64,000 nucleotides of DNA from positions 310,001 to 374,000 of the forward strand of contig CAWEXD010000012.1 in the NCBI GenBank assembly GCA_963812945.1, read 5' to 3'. This DNA is from DASRDR01 sp963812945 [NCBI: uncultured Candidatus Rokubacteria bacterium]. Lineage in GTDB: Bacteria > Methylomirabilota > Methylomirabilia > Rokubacteriales. The position numbers and the translations under genes were made by a program. Below, piece after piece: positions 43,428 to 52,525 of the stretch (positions within the stretch are counted from its first letter, which is position 1; every line of letters starts with the position of its first letter). The notes under the pieces are model-generated. The model searched no databases. It was not told the origin of the DNA and saw only the letters and a program-made list of their open reading frames with translations.

Positions 43428-44195
43428 TCAAGCCCCGGGCAGTCCCTCCGCCCGGAGGCGCTCGATGAACGCCCGGACGCGGGCGGCGTTGACGCCGAGA
43501 TCGCCCACGCCGATCCGGGAGAGCGAGCGGACGTCCACGCGGCTCCCGGCGCCCCGCGCGCGAACGCGGACGACCACGTCGTCCTTGAAGCCGAACCAGC
43601 GTGTCGTCGCCGTCGCCTCGAGCCGGCCCTCCCTCGGAACGGCCGCCACGATCTCCCAGCCGAGCGCCCGGGCGGCGGCCTCGGCCGCGGCAAAGGCGCG
43701 ATCGGGCGCCGCGTCCACGTCGAGCGGCCGAAGGTCGGGGAAGGCCTTCCGCTGCTGGGCGGCCACGGCGGGGCCGCCGTACTCGACGGGGTTCCGGGCG
43801 CCCTGCCGGCGCGCCACGACCGCCACGAACGCGGGCGGATCCTCCGGATCGGTCGTGACGTCGTGGATCGGCGGGACGCGGCGCGCCTCCGCCTGCATCC
43901 GCCAGGGGATCGCGAAGGCAGCCAGCGCGACGATCAGGGCGAGCGCGGCGAGGCCGGCGTGGCGCGGCGAGCGTCGAGCGAGGCTCACGACGAGCGCGAC
44001 GACCGCGAGAACGGCGGCGATCGCGCCGAGCTGAGCGCCCCAGCGGAGGAGCGTGAAGGCCGGGCCGAGGCCCCACCCGCCGAACCGGTAACCGGGCCCG
44101 GCCAGGAGCACGCCGGCCGCCGCGAGCCCCGCGAGGAGCAGCGCCAGGCCGGACAGGACCCGGCTAGCACGGCTCGACGACCGCGTGCCCACCAC
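43428..44195 (-). CDS. DUF1499-domain membrane protein
   Basis: A 255-residue protein starting at GTG 44195, six bases after TACAAT (minus strand), so possibly leaderless. Three helices occur at about residues 14-34, 53-73 and 80-97. The C-terminal half is the DUF1499 domain: PPIHDVTTDPEDPPAF, then LEATATTRWFGFKDDVVVRVRARGAGSRVDVRSLSRIGVGDLGVNAARVRAFI. DUF1499 function is unknown. The 116 bases to the sulfite-enzyme start contain a 7-bp GC hairpin (43419-43439) overlapping the stop. Confidence 0.9.
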   Translation of the reverse strand: MVGTRSSSRASRVLSGLALLLAGLAAAGVLLAGPGYRFGGWGLGPAFTLLRWGAQLGAIAAVLAVVALVVSLARRSPRHAGLAALALIVALAAFAIPWRMQAEARRVPPIHDVTTDPEDPPAFVAVVARRQGARNPVEYGGPAVAAQQRKAFPDLRPLDVDAAPDRAFAAAEAAARALGWEIVAAVPREGRLEATATTRWFGFKDDVVVRVRARGAGSRVDVRSLSRIGVGDLGVNAARVRAFIERLRAEGLPGA

Positions 44196-44242
44196 AAGTC
44201 GATTGTAGCGGACGCGCGCAGCCGGGCGTCGCGGCGTTCCCG

Positions 44243-44677
44243 TCAGCGATGGGTCCCGAGGCGGGCGCCGCAGGCGGCGTAGAGGGCATCGTAGACGGGG
44301 AGCTCCGCCCGGAGAAGCGCGTGGTCGTCCGCGTACACGAGCCGGAAGCCCTCGGCGATCGCCTCGAGGCCCCGGCTCTCGGGCGTGAGGTCCCGCGCGT
44401 CGGTGTCGGCGCCGCGGACGATCCGGGCGAGGTCCTGGAGCGCCGGCTCGCCGAGCCCGTACTTGCGAATGATCGCGTCGAAGCTGCACTCGGCGCCGTG
44501 ATGGCCGAGCTCGGCCCCCGGCACGTCGAACGGCGTCGCCCCCTCGCGGCGGGCGACGGTCTGGACCTGGTCGGACGGCACGTAGAGGAACTCGGCGGCC
44601 GGGTCGACGAACCGCAGGATGAGCCACGGGCACGCGACGCGGTCGACCTTGGGGCGGGCGCGGGTAACCCATTTCAT
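44243..44677 (-). CDS. Short ChrB-domain protein (chromate resistance)
   Basis: A 144-residue stand-alone ChrB C-terminal domain. KWVTRARPKVDRVACPWLILRFVDPAAEFLYVP, GAELGHHGAECSFDAIIRKYG and the end match the second half of the full-length ChrB at 46312. GAGGAGG precedes the ATG at 44677, which overlaps the phosphatase stop (ATGA). ChrB proteins act in chromate-dependent control and resistance. Two ChrB-domain proteins in one operon is unusual. Confidence 0.88.
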   Translation of the reverse strand: MKWVTRARPKVDRVACPWLILRFVDPAAEFLYVPSDQVQTVARREGATPFDVPGAELGHHGAECSFDAIIRKYGLGEPALQDLARIVRGADTDARDLTPESRGLEAIAEGFRLVYADDHALLRAELPVYDALYAACGARLGTHR

Positions 44678-45121
44678 CGTGACACCTCCTCGAGGAGCGC
44701 CGGCAGCCGGGCCAGGATGGCCGCGCGGCCGGCGTCGTAGTCCTCGCTCAGCGCCGGGACGTCGTCCCAGTGGACGATGGGGCGGCCCGGCGGGACCAGA
44801 CCCGAGAGATCCGGGCCGAAGGAGACCACGGCCGCCGCGCCCGCCAGGTCCTCGCGGGTGGCGTGTCGCGGCCGACTCGTCCCGGAGGTCGATGCCCTCC
44901 ATGAGAAGCCCGCGGAGGACAGCCGGGGCGATCTCGGGATCGGGCTCGGTGCCCGCCGCGATCGCCCGCACGCGGATTCCGCGGGCCGCCGCGAGTTGCT
45001 CGAAGCACGCGGCGGCGAGGACGCTCTTCGCCGCGCCGTGGAGGCAGACGAAGGCCACCGTCGGGGGCTCGGCGCGGCGGCCGGTTTTCAGGGTGTCGGA
45101 CAGCCCATCCATCTCGTCCAT
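44674..45121 (-). pseudogene. Low-molecular-weight phosphatase/arsenate-reductase-like protein, frameshifted
   Basis: About 148 residues if restored. The N-terminal part from ATG 45121 reads PTVAFVCLHGAAKSVLAAACFEQ, where C-x5-S is a variant of the phosphatase loop CX5R. After DESAAT (about 44870) the match moves to another frame: ATREDLAGAAAVVSFGPDL, IVHWDDVPALSEDYDAG, then stop TGA inside the start of the ChrB-domain gene. So one base is gained or lost near 44865-44875. Family members dephosphorylate Tyr-phosphate or reduce arsenate. The Ser in place of Arg casts doubt on classic activity. Confidence 0.75.
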
Positions 45122-45133
45122 CTCAACCCTCCC

Positions 45134-46310
45134 TCAGCGCGCCCACGCGAGGCCGAGCCCCACCGCCGCCGCGGCGGCGATGAGGAAGGGCTCGGGCACG
45201 CGCCAGCGCCAGGTCACGAGGAGCGCGGCGACGGCGATCGCGAGCGTCGGCACGTCGACGACCGCCCGCCGCGCGAGCACCACGCAGGCCCCGGCGATCG
45301 CCCCGGCGGCGGCGGCGGTCACGCCGTGGACGAAGGCCTTCACCTGCGGGTTCTCGCTGAACCGGTCGAACCAGGGGTACGGCACGACCACGAAGAGCCA
45401 GACGGGCAGGAACACGCCGAGCGCCGCCAGGAACGCGCCGGCGTGGCCCGCGACCAGGTACCCGATGAACGCCACGGTGATCACGACGGGGCCCGGCGTC
45501 AGCATCGCGACCGCCACCGCATCCAGGAACTGGCGGTCGTCCAGCCAGCCGTACTGCTGGACGACTCCGCCGTACAGGAACGGGACGATGGCCAGCCCGC
45601 TCCCGAAGACGAAGGCGCCGGCCTTCGTGAAGAACCAGAGGATCTGGGCGAGGGTCTCGGCCGGCGCCGGGCTCCCGAGCATGCCGAGCACCGCGGGGAG
45701 CGGCAGCCAGGACGGAGAGCGCGCGCGGCCGGCCGGCAGCCCGGCGGCGCCAGGCGGCAAGCCGGGTGATCCACCCGCGGGGCGGCGCCTTGACGACTAG
45801 CGTCAGGACGCCGCAGAGGACGAAGAGCGAGCCGTACTCCGTCTCGGCCCACGCGGTCACGACCGCCATGGCGGCAAAGATGGCCCACAGGAGTCGGTCC
45901 GTTCCCACGGTCAGCCGCGTGAGCTTCCAGGCCGCGCGCACGATGATGCCGATGACGCCCGCGCCGACGCCGTAGAACGCGGCCTGCATCCAGACGAGGC
46001 CGCCGTAGCGCACGTAGACCCAGGCGATCGCGAGCGTCATCAGGTAGGACGGCAGGACGAACGCGAGGCCGACCAGGGTCGCGCCCGTGATCCGCGAGTG
46101 GGCGTAGCCGAGGCAGATCGCCAGCTGGGCCGCGAGCGGCCCCGGCGCCAGCTGGGACAGCGCGAGCCCCTTCATGTACGTCTCTCGGCTGAACCACCCG
46201 CGCCGCTCCACGAGGTCCCGCTGCATGTACCCGACGAGCGCCACGGGCCCGCCGAACCCGAGGCTCCCCAGGTAGAGGAAGTAGCGGACGAGGGCCCAGA
46301 GGCCGGGCAT
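45134..46310 (-). pseudogene. chrA: Chromate transporter ChrA, frameshifted in the interdomain linker
   Basis: About 390 residues if restored. The first CHR domain (from ATG 46310) has LGSLGFGGPVALVGYMQRDLVERRGW and LSQLAPGPLAAQLAICLGY. The second, in a different frame ending at 45134, has FFTKAGAFVFGSGLAIVPFLYGG and VAMLTPGPVVITVAFIGYLVAG. The frame changes around 45740-45780, in the variable linker. Both domains keep the conserved motifs, so either an assembly slip or a recent inactivation. ChrA exports chromate. It starts 1 base after the chrB stop. Confidence 0.85.
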
Positions 46311-46311
46311 T

Positions 46312-47289
46312 TCAGTCCTCGCGCGGCGGGCGCGGCCCGCGCTCGAGCGCCCGGTACAGGCCGTCGAAGAGCGTGAGCCCGTGGGCCAGGACGGCGTGGT
46401 CGTCGGGGAGCGCCGCCAGGAGCCCGCGGATCGCGAGGTCGATACCGGCCGCCTCCGCGCGGGCGAACTTCCCGTCCCGGAGGTCCGCCTCGTGGACCAC
46501 CTCGGCCAGCCCCCGGAGCGCCGGGTCGTCGAGGCCCGCCCGCCGGATCAGCGTCTCGAAGGTGCAGTCCTCGCCCTGATGCCCGAGCTCGGCGCCGACC
46601 GCGTCGAACGGGATCGCGTCCGCCGGGAACTTCTCGGGCGGGGCGAAGAGGAACTCGGCCTCCGGGTCCACGAAGCGCCGGATGAGCCACGCCGAGGCGA
46701 TGCGGTCGATGTGGGGGCGCGGCCGGGTCACCCAGCGGCGTCCCCGGAGCCCCGTCAGGGTGGTCCCCTCCCGCGCCACGCCGCGCGCCGCTGCCGGCCG
46801 CGGGGCGAGGCGCTGGGCAACCGCGTCGCGCAGGCGCTCCGCCTCGGCGCGTGCGGGAGCGCCGAAGAAATCGATGGCCGTCACGCGCTGGAGCTCCCGC
46901 GCGAGGCGCGCGGCCTCGTCCGCCGCCCGCTCGGCGCTCCCGCTCCGGCGCGTCCGGCTCTCGAGGCCCCGGAGGAGCCGCCGGTACGACTCGGCCAGGG
47001 CCTGGTAGTCGCGCTCCCGCGCGGCCTGGAAGAGCCGGACCAGCTCGTCGGGGGCCAGGTTCTCCACGCGCTCGACCTGGAGCAAGGTCGCCTCGCCCCC
47101 CGCGCGCTGGGCCTCCTGGGCGAGCCACTGGAACTGCTCGTGGTGCTCGGGGCCGGCGGGCAGGAGATACACGGAGCTCTTCAGCGCCACGGCGCCCAGT
47201 GCGCGGAGCCGCCGCCACGTGCGCACACGGAGGCTCGAGGGCTGAGGAGGCAGCCGCAGGATCAGCACCAGCCACGCCTGGGGCTCCAC
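46312..47289 (-). CDS. chrB: Full-length chromate resistance protein ChrB
   Basis: A 325-residue protein starting at GTG 47289 with AAGGAGG upstream. The N-terminal domain (about 1-180) begins WLVLILRLPPQPSSLRVRTWRRLRALGAVALKSSVYLLP, typical of ChrB; the C-terminal domain (about 190-325) matches the shorter protein at 44243. ChrB regulates or assists chromate efflux in characterised operons. It lies 14 bases after the ornithine-cyclodeaminase-like gene and directly before chrA. Confidence 0.9.
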   Translation of the reverse strand: MEPQAWLVLILRLPPQPSSLRVRTWRRLRALGAVALKSSVYLLPAGPEHHEQFQWLAQEAQRAGGEATLLQVERVENLAPDELVRLFQAARERDYQALAESYRRLLRGLESRTRRSGSAERAADEAARLARELQRVTAIDFFGAPARAEAERLRDAVAQRLAPRPAAARGVAREGTTLTGLRGRRWVTRPRPHIDRIASAWLIRRFVDPEAEFLFAPPEKFPADAIPFDAVGAELGHQGEDCTFETLIRRAGLDDPALRGLAEVVHEADLRDGKFARAEAAGIDLAIRGLLAALPDDHAVLAHGLTLFDGLYRALERGPRPPRED

Positions 47290-47303
47290 CGCGCGCGCCT
47301 CCT

Positions 47304-48341
47304 TCAGCCGGCGAGGTCCGCCGGGACGCCCCGGCCGGCGGCGAGCGCGCGCTCGTACGCGAGGGCAGCGGCGGCGACGTCCTGGATGGCTGTCCCGGTG
47401 CTGTCGAACACGACGATCTCGTCGGGACCCTCGCGCCCCGGCCGGAGCCCTGCGACCACCTGGCCCAGCTCGGCGGCGACGTCGCCCCGCGTGAGGACAC
47501 CCTCGCGCAGCGCATGCGCGAGCTCGCCGATCGCCGCGCACTGCTCGAGCACGTCCACCACGACGCGGCCCGCGGCGAGGAGGGCCGGCTCGAGCTCCTG
47601 CTTGTCAGGCGCGTCGGCCCCCACGGCGGCGACGAACGTCCCGGGACGCACCCAGGCGCGCCGGAGCACGGGCCGGCGCGCGGACGTGCACGTGACGCAC
47701 ACGTCACTGGCCGAGACCGCCGCCTCGAGGTCGTCGGTGGCTTCGGCCCGGAGCGAGCCGTCCGCCCGGGCCTCGTCGCAGAGCGCCCGAGCCCGGGCCC
47801 CGTCGATATCGACGGCAAACACGCGCGTGAGCGGCAAGACGGCGCGGAGCGCCCGGAGCTGGACCCGGCCCTGGACCCCACAGCCGACGATCGTGGCCAC
47901 CTTCGAGTCGGCCCGCGCCAGGCGGCGCGCCGCGACCGCCGTGGCCGCCCCCGTGCGGAGCGCGGTCACCTCGCCGGAATCCAGGACGGCGAGCGGAGTG
48001 CCCGTGTCCGCGTCGCACAGCACGACCACGCCCTGGATGGTGGGAAGCCCCCGTCGATCGGGGTTGTCCGAGAAGTTCCCGTTCACTTTGGCGGCGAAAT
48101 AGCGCCGCCCGCTCTCGATCGAGGCGATCTTGACGTGGAATCCGCCACCCCGGACCGGGTGCGCGAGGGTGCCGGGCGCCGGCGCGCGTCCCTCGCCCAG
48201 AAGACGGAAGGCCGCCTCGACGGCGTCGATGCACGCCGAGAGCGGGAGCAGCTCGGCCACGGCCCGCCGTCCGAGGAGCAGGAGTGGCCTGGGGCCGGCC
48301 GAGGCGGCGACGTCCTGGATGGCCGTCCCGGCGTCATCCAT
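47304..48341 (-). CDS. Ornithine cyclodeaminase / mu-crystallin-family protein
   Basis: A 345-residue NAD(P)-binding protein. FHVKIASIESGRRYFAAKVNGNF, DSGEVTALRTGAATAVAARRLA and the Rossmann motif IVGCGVQGRVQL (about residue 150) define the family, which includes ornithine cyclodeaminase, alanine dehydrogenase and ketimine reductase. The first 16 residues (DAGTAIQDVAAS) copy the protein's own C-terminus (STGTAIQDVAAA), due to a near-identical 28-base repeat at each end of the gene. The link with chromate genes is positional only. Confidence 0.88.
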   Translation of the reverse strand: MDDAGTAIQDVAASAGPRPLLLLGRRAVAELLPLSACIDAVEAAFRLLGEGRAPAPGTLAHPVRGGGFHVKIASIESGRRYFAAKVNGNFSDNPDRRGLPTIQGVVVLCDADTGTPLAVLDSGEVTALRTGAATAVAARRLARADSKVATIVGCGVQGRVQLRALRAVLPLTRVFAVDIDGARARALCDEARADGSLRAEATDDLEAAVSASDVCVTCTSARRPVLRRAWVRPGTFVAAVGADAPDKQELEPALLAAGRVVVDVLEQCAAIGELAHALREGVLTRGDVAAELGQVVAGLRPGREGPDEIVVFDSTGTAIQDVAAAALAYERALAAGRGVPADLAG

Positions 48342-48573
48342 GGTGCGGCAGCCCCTGCTCGCGCATGGCGCGATCGACGGCGACGGACAGGTGCTCCGGC
48401 GCCCGGTGATCCGAGGCTCGCCTGGCGAGGGCGCCTCCGAGGCGGACCAGGAGAGTCCCGAGCGTGAGCGAGAGCGGCCGACGCAGGCAGCGCGCGAGCG
48501 CCCGTCGGGCGGCCTCGTCCTGCATCTGCCGCATGCGCTCCTGGGCCCACCAGTCGTAAAGGTGGCCGTTCAT
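48334..48573 (-). CDS. Small hypothetical protein
   Basis: A 79-residue frame from ATG 48573 (MNGHLYDWWAQERMRQMQDEAARRAL) to a stop inside the start of the cyclodeaminase-like gene (ATGGATGA overlap). It is rich in Ala and Arg with an amphipathic N-terminal helix. The frame is open a further 22 codons upstream. No family recognised. The tight overlap and the WWAQERMRQMQDEA start make it a plausible real gene, but the Shine-Dalgarno is weak. Confidence 0.5.
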   Translation of the reverse strand: MNGHLYDWWAQERMRQMQDEAARRALARCLRRPLSLTLGTLLVRLGGALARRASDHRAPEHLSVAVDRAMREQGLPHHG

Positions 48574-48688
48574 GGCGTCAGTCAGGAGGCTCCATGGCCG
48601 TGCATCAGTTGTTACATTCGATACTCCATACTGTTTCACGTGTCAAGACCTCGCGGGGACGGCCCGTGGCTCGCGTATACTCCGGGGC

Positions 48689-49738
48689 GTGCGTCCCGCC
48701 CGCCGGCCGGCCCGACTCGCGGTCGCCCTGGCCGTCGTCGCTCTCATGGTCCCGGGCTGCCAGGGCCCGGGCCCGCCGAAGGCGGACGCGCCTCCGCACC
48801 ACCTGGAGCGGGGCTTCCGGAACCTCAATCCCGACTACGCGCGCCCGGGGTTCTGGACCCGCTGGCGGTTCGTGATCCCCCGCCTCCTCAGCTCGCCCCG
48901 GAAGGCGTGGTTCCCCATCGTCGTGAACGACGGGCGCGCCCTGCGGGAGAACGCCGGAGCGGCGACCGTCACGTGGGTCGGCCACTCGACGCTCCTGGTC
49001 CAGCTCGACGGGGTGAGCGTCCTCACCGACCCGCAGTGGTCCGAGCGGGCCAGCCCGGTCACGTGGGCGGGACCCCGGCGCGTCGCGCCGCCGGCGCTCC
49101 GGTTCGAGGACCTGCCGCCGATCGACCTGGTCCTCATCTCCCACGACCACTACGACCACCTGGACGCCCCGACCGTGAAGCGGCTGTGGGCCACCCACCG
49201 CCCCCGCTTCCTGGCGCCGCTCGGCTTCAAGGCGTGGTTTGCGGAGCTCGGGATCGACGCCGTGGACGAGCTCGACTGGTGGGAGAGCCGGACCGTCAAG
49301 GGCCTCACGGTCGTGTGCACGCCGGTCCAGCACTGGAGCGCGCGGAGCCTCCGGGACGAGAACCGCCGGCTCTGGGCGAGCTGGGCCGTCCTCGGCAAGG
49401 ACCGGCGCTTCTACTTCGTGGGCGACACGGGGTACTACGCCCCCATCTTCCGAGAGATCGGTCGGCGCCTCGGCCCCTTCGACCTCGCGGCCATCCCCAT
49501 CGGCGCGTACCTGCCGCAGGCTTTGATGCTAGTCTCGCACCTCACCCCCGAGGAGGCGCTCGACGTCCAGGAGGACGTGGACGCCCGCCGGCTGGTCGGG
49601 ATCCACTGGGGCACGTTCGACCTCGCGTACGAGCCGCTCGGCGAGCCGCCGGTCCGGCTCCGGGCGGAGGCGCGCCGGCGCGGGCTCGACCCGGAGCGGA
49701 TCTGGGTCCTCCGGCACGGCGAGACGCGGGCTTGGTGA
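48689..49738 (+). CDS. Metallo-beta-lactamase-fold hydrolase lipoprotein (NAPE-PLD/UlaG-like)
   Basis: A 349-residue protein starting at GTG 48689, eight bases after TATACT. Lipobox LMVPGC anchors it to an envelope membrane. VTWVGHSTLLVQLDGVSVLTDPQWSERASP, ISHDHYDHLD (HxHxDH metal site), TPVQHWSARSL, FVGDTGYY and GIHWGTFDL supply the zinc ligands of the NAPE-PLD-type group. Likely a phosphodiester or lactone hydrolase acting on lipids; substrate not predicted. Confidence 0.92.
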   Translation: MRPARRPARLAVALAVVALMVPGCQGPGPPKADAPPHHLERGFRNLNPDYARPGFWTRWRFVIPRLLSSPRKAWFPIVVNDGRALRENAGAATVTWVGHSTLLVQLDGVSVLTDPQWSERASPVTWAGPRRVAPPALRFEDLPPIDLVLISHDHYDHLDAPTVKRLWATHRPRFLAPLGFKAWFAELGIDAVDELDWWESRTVKGLTVVCTPVQHWSARSLRDENRRLWASWAVLGKDRRFYFVGDTGYYAPIFREIGRRLGPFDLAAIPIGAYLPQALMLVSHLTPEEALDVQEDVDARRLVGIHWGTFDLAYEPLGEPPVRLRAEARRRGLDPERIWVLRHGETRAW

Positions 49739-49764
49739 GGCCCGGGTTCGCGTGCCGGCGCAGG

Positions 49765-50175
49765 CTAGCGGCGGGGCAAGACGCGCCAGTCGCGCGGGGG
49801 GGACTGGTCGCGCTCGGTGATGATCGAGACGCGCCCACGGTCGCTGACGAAGCCGTTCACCACCCAGCTGAGCGCGCTCACGAGAAGCGCCCCCCAGAAG
49901 GCCGGCCAGAACCCGTGCACGTCGAAGCCCGGCACGATCGCCGAGGTGAGCCAGAGGCAGAGGGCGTTCAGCACGAACAGGAAGAGGCCCAGCGTCACGA
50001 GCGTGAGCGGCAGCGTCAGGATCAGGAGGACCGGGCGCACGATCGCATTGACCAGACCGAGCACGATCGCCGCCACCAGCACCATGGTGGCGCCGCGCGC
50101 CTCGATGCCGGGCACGATCTCGGTGGCGAGCCAGATGGCCAGCGCGTTGACCAGGACCCGGATCAGGAAGCCCAT
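49765..50175 (-). CDS. Phage-holin-IV-like small membrane protein (PF04020)
   Basis: A 136-residue protein with four helices. IRVLVNALAIWLATEIVPGIEARG, VNAIVRPVLLILTLPLTLVTLGLFLFVLNALCLWLTSAIVPGF fits the PF04020 family, widespread in bacterial chromosomes and not evidence of a prophage. Function unknown. Convergent with the metallo-hydrolase. Confidence 0.88.
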   Translation of the reverse strand: MGFLIRVLVNALAIWLATEIVPGIEARGATMVLVAAIVLGLVNAIVRPVLLILTLPLTLVTLGLFLFVLNALCLWLTSAIVPGFDVHGFWPAFWGALLVSALSWVVNGFVSDRGRVSIITERDQSPPRDWRVLPRR

Positions 50176-50290
50176 CCCCGCTCCTCCTCCCGCGGGATCG
50201 CGCCGGAGCGCGCCCGCCCACAGTATGCACCCGCCAGGCCTTGACCCGGTGGGCGGGCGCGGCTAGCGTCGAGCGCCAGGAGCCCGCCCA

Positions 50291-52525
50291 GTGCTGATCC
50301 TCTTCGGCGTCACGATCTTCGTCGGTGCGAGCCTGCTGTTCCTGGTCCAGCCCATGTTCGCGCGGATGGCGCTGCCGCTGCTCGGCGGGGCGCCGGCCGT
50401 GTGGAACACGGCGATGGTCTTCTACCAGGCGGTCCTGCTCGTGGGATACGCCTACGCCCACGCGACGATGCGCTGGCTCGGGCCGCGCCGCCAGGCCGGC
50501 CTCCACCTCCTGGTCCTGCTCCTGCCGTTCCTGGTCCTGCCGATCGCGCTGCCGGCGGGCTGGACGCCGCCCGGCCAGACGAGCCCGATCCCCTGGCTTC
50601 TCGCCCTGCTCGCGGTCGCCGTCGGGCTCCCCTTCTTCGCCGTCTCCGCGACGAGCCCCGTCCTCCAGGCCTGGTTCGCCGCCACGGGCCATCCGGGAGC
50701 GCGAGATCCCTACGTCCTCTACGCCGCGAGCAACCTCGGCAGCATGCTCGCGCTCCTCGCCTACCCGGTCGTCGTCGAGCGCCTGCTCCGCCTGCACGCG
50801 CAGAGTCACCTCTGGGCATGGGGCTACGGGAGCCTCGTCGTGCTGGCCGCCGTCTGCGCCCTCGCGCTCTGGCGTGCCCGCCCGGCCGGTCATGCGGGGG
50901 AGCCCGCGCACCCGCTCGCCGCGGCCGCGCCGGGCCCCGCGACGCCGGACGGCGCGGACCGGCCCATCACGCGGGCCCGGCGCGCGCGCTGGGTGCTCCT
51001 CGCCGCCGTCCCGTCGAGCTTGATGCTGAGCGTCACGACCTATCTGTCCACCGACATCGCGGCGATCCCGCTCCTCTGGGTCGTGCCGCTGGCGATCTAC
51101 CTCCTCACGTTCACCCTCGTGTTCGGCCGGCGGCGGATCATCCCGCACCGCGTCTGGGTCGAGCTCCTGCCGGTGGCACTCCTGCCGCTGGTGCTCGTCC
51201 TGGTCGCCCGGGCCAACGAGCCGCTGGCCCTCGTGATCCCGACGCACCTCGTGGTCTTCTTCGTGGCGGCGATGGTCTGTCACGGCGAGCTGGCCCGCGA
51301 CAAGCCCGACCCGCGCGACCTCACCGAGTTCTACCTCTGGCTCTCGGTCGGCGGCGTGGTGGGAGGCGCGTTCACGGCGCTGCTCGCCCCGATCGTGTTC
51401 ACAAACGTGCTGGAGTACCCCCTCGTCCTGGCGCTGCTCCCGCTCCTGCCCGCGCGACCCCCCGCCGCGTGGCTCGGCCGCACGAGCCGGATCCTGGACC
51501 TCCTCTTGCCGCTCGGCCTCGGCGTCTTGACGGTCGGGCTGCTCGTCGGCCTCGAGCGCGCGGGCTATGGGCCCGAGGCGATCGGCCCCGCCGTAGGGCT
51601 GGTGACGCTCCTCTGCCTCGCCTTCTGGCGCCGCCCCGTCCGCTTCGCGCTGGGCCTCGCCGCGCTCCTCCTCGCCGGCGCCGTCTATCAAGGCGAGGAA
51701 GGGCGCCTGCTCTACGCCGAGCGGAGCTTCTTCGGCGTCTCCCGGGTGACGCGGGACCCGAGCGGCCAGTACCACATGCTCATGCACGGGACGACGCTCC
51801 ACGGGATGCAGGGGCTCGCGCCGGCACGCCGGCGCGTGCCGTTGACGTACTTCCATCCGAGCGGGCCCCTCGGCCAGTTCTTCGCCGCGGTCGATGGCGC
51901 GACACCGCGGCGGGCGGTGGCCGTCGTCGGGCTCGGCGCGGGGTCGCTCGCCTGCTACGGGAAGGCGGACCAGCGGTGGACGTTCTACGAGATCGACCCC
52001 GTCGTGTTCCGGATCGCCGGGGACACGCGCTTCTTCACGTTCCTGCGGGACTGCCCGCCCAAGACCTTCGTCATCCTGGGCGACGCCCGGCTCACCCTGG
52101 CCCGGGCCCCCGACGGGGTCTATGATCTGATCATCCTCGACGCCTACAGCTCGGACGCTCCGCCGGTGCACGTGATCACGCTCGACGCGGTCCGCCTCTA
52201 CCTGGCCAAGCTCGCACCCGGCGGCGTGCTGCTCTTCAACATCTCGAACCGCCACCTGGATCTCGAGCCCGTTCTCGGCACGATCGCCCGGGCGGCCGGG
52301 CTCGTCGCGCGCACCCGGGACGACGCGCGGGTCGCGGCCGCGGAGCGCCTGGCCGGGAAGGTGGAGTCGCAGTGGGTCGTGATGGCGAGGCGGGAGGAGG
52401 ATCTCGGTGCCCTCCGGGGCGACCCCCTCTGGAAAGCGCCCGCCGCGCCGCCGGACGTCCCGCCCTGGACCGACGACTTCGCGAGCCTCCTCGCCGCCTT
52501 CCGCTGGGGCGTCAAAGGACCCTGA
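50291..52525 (+). CDS. Fused MFS-like/spermidine-synthase-like membrane protein
   Basis: A 744-residue protein. The first 470 residues form about 12 helices (opening MLILFGVTIFVGASLLFLVQPMFARMALPLLGGAPAVW with the conserved QP and P); the C-terminal 250 residues are a methyltransferase-like spermidine synthase fold with VVGLGAGSLACYG, WTFYEIDP and LDAYSSDAPPVHVIT. The acid pair expected for aminopropyl transfer is partly present. GTG start at 50291. These fusions are common in soil bacteria and have no defined reaction. Confidence 0.87.
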   Translation: MLILFGVTIFVGASLLFLVQPMFARMALPLLGGAPAVWNTAMVFYQAVLLVGYAYAHATMRWLGPRRQAGLHLLVLLLPFLVLPIALPAGWTPPGQTSPIPWLLALLAVAVGLPFFAVSATSPVLQAWFAATGHPGARDPYVLYAASNLGSMLALLAYPVVVERLLRLHAQSHLWAWGYGSLVVLAAVCALALWRARPAGHAGEPAHPLAAAAPGPATPDGADRPITRARRARWVLLAAVPSSLMLSVTTYLSTDIAAIPLLWVVPLAIYLLTFTLVFGRRRIIPHRVWVELLPVALLPLVLVLVARANEPLALVIPTHLVVFFVAAMVCHGELARDKPDPRDLTEFYLWLSVGGVVGGAFTALLAPIVFTNVLEYPLVLALLPLLPARPPAAWLGRTSRILDLLLPLGLGVLTVGLLVGLERAGYGPEAIGPAVGLVTLLCLAFWRRPVRFALGLAALLLAGAVYQGEEGRLLYAERSFFGVSRVTRDPSGQYHMLMHGTTLHGMQGLAPARRRVPLTYFHPSGPLGQFFAAVDGATPRRAVAVVGLGAGSLACYGKADQRWTFYEIDPVVFRIAGDTRFFTFLRDCPPKTFVILGDARLTLARAPDGVYDLIILDAYSSDAPPVHVITLDAVRLYLAKLAPGGVLLFNISNRHLDLEPVLGTIARAAGLVARTRDDARVAAAERLAGKVESQWVVMARREEDLGALRGDPLWKAPAAPPDVPPWTDDFASLLAAFRWGVKGP

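Noticed and set aside
49765-50175. Prophage remnant, because of a holin-family protein
   Set aside because: PF04020 proteins are common chromosomal membrane proteins; no other phage gene is present.
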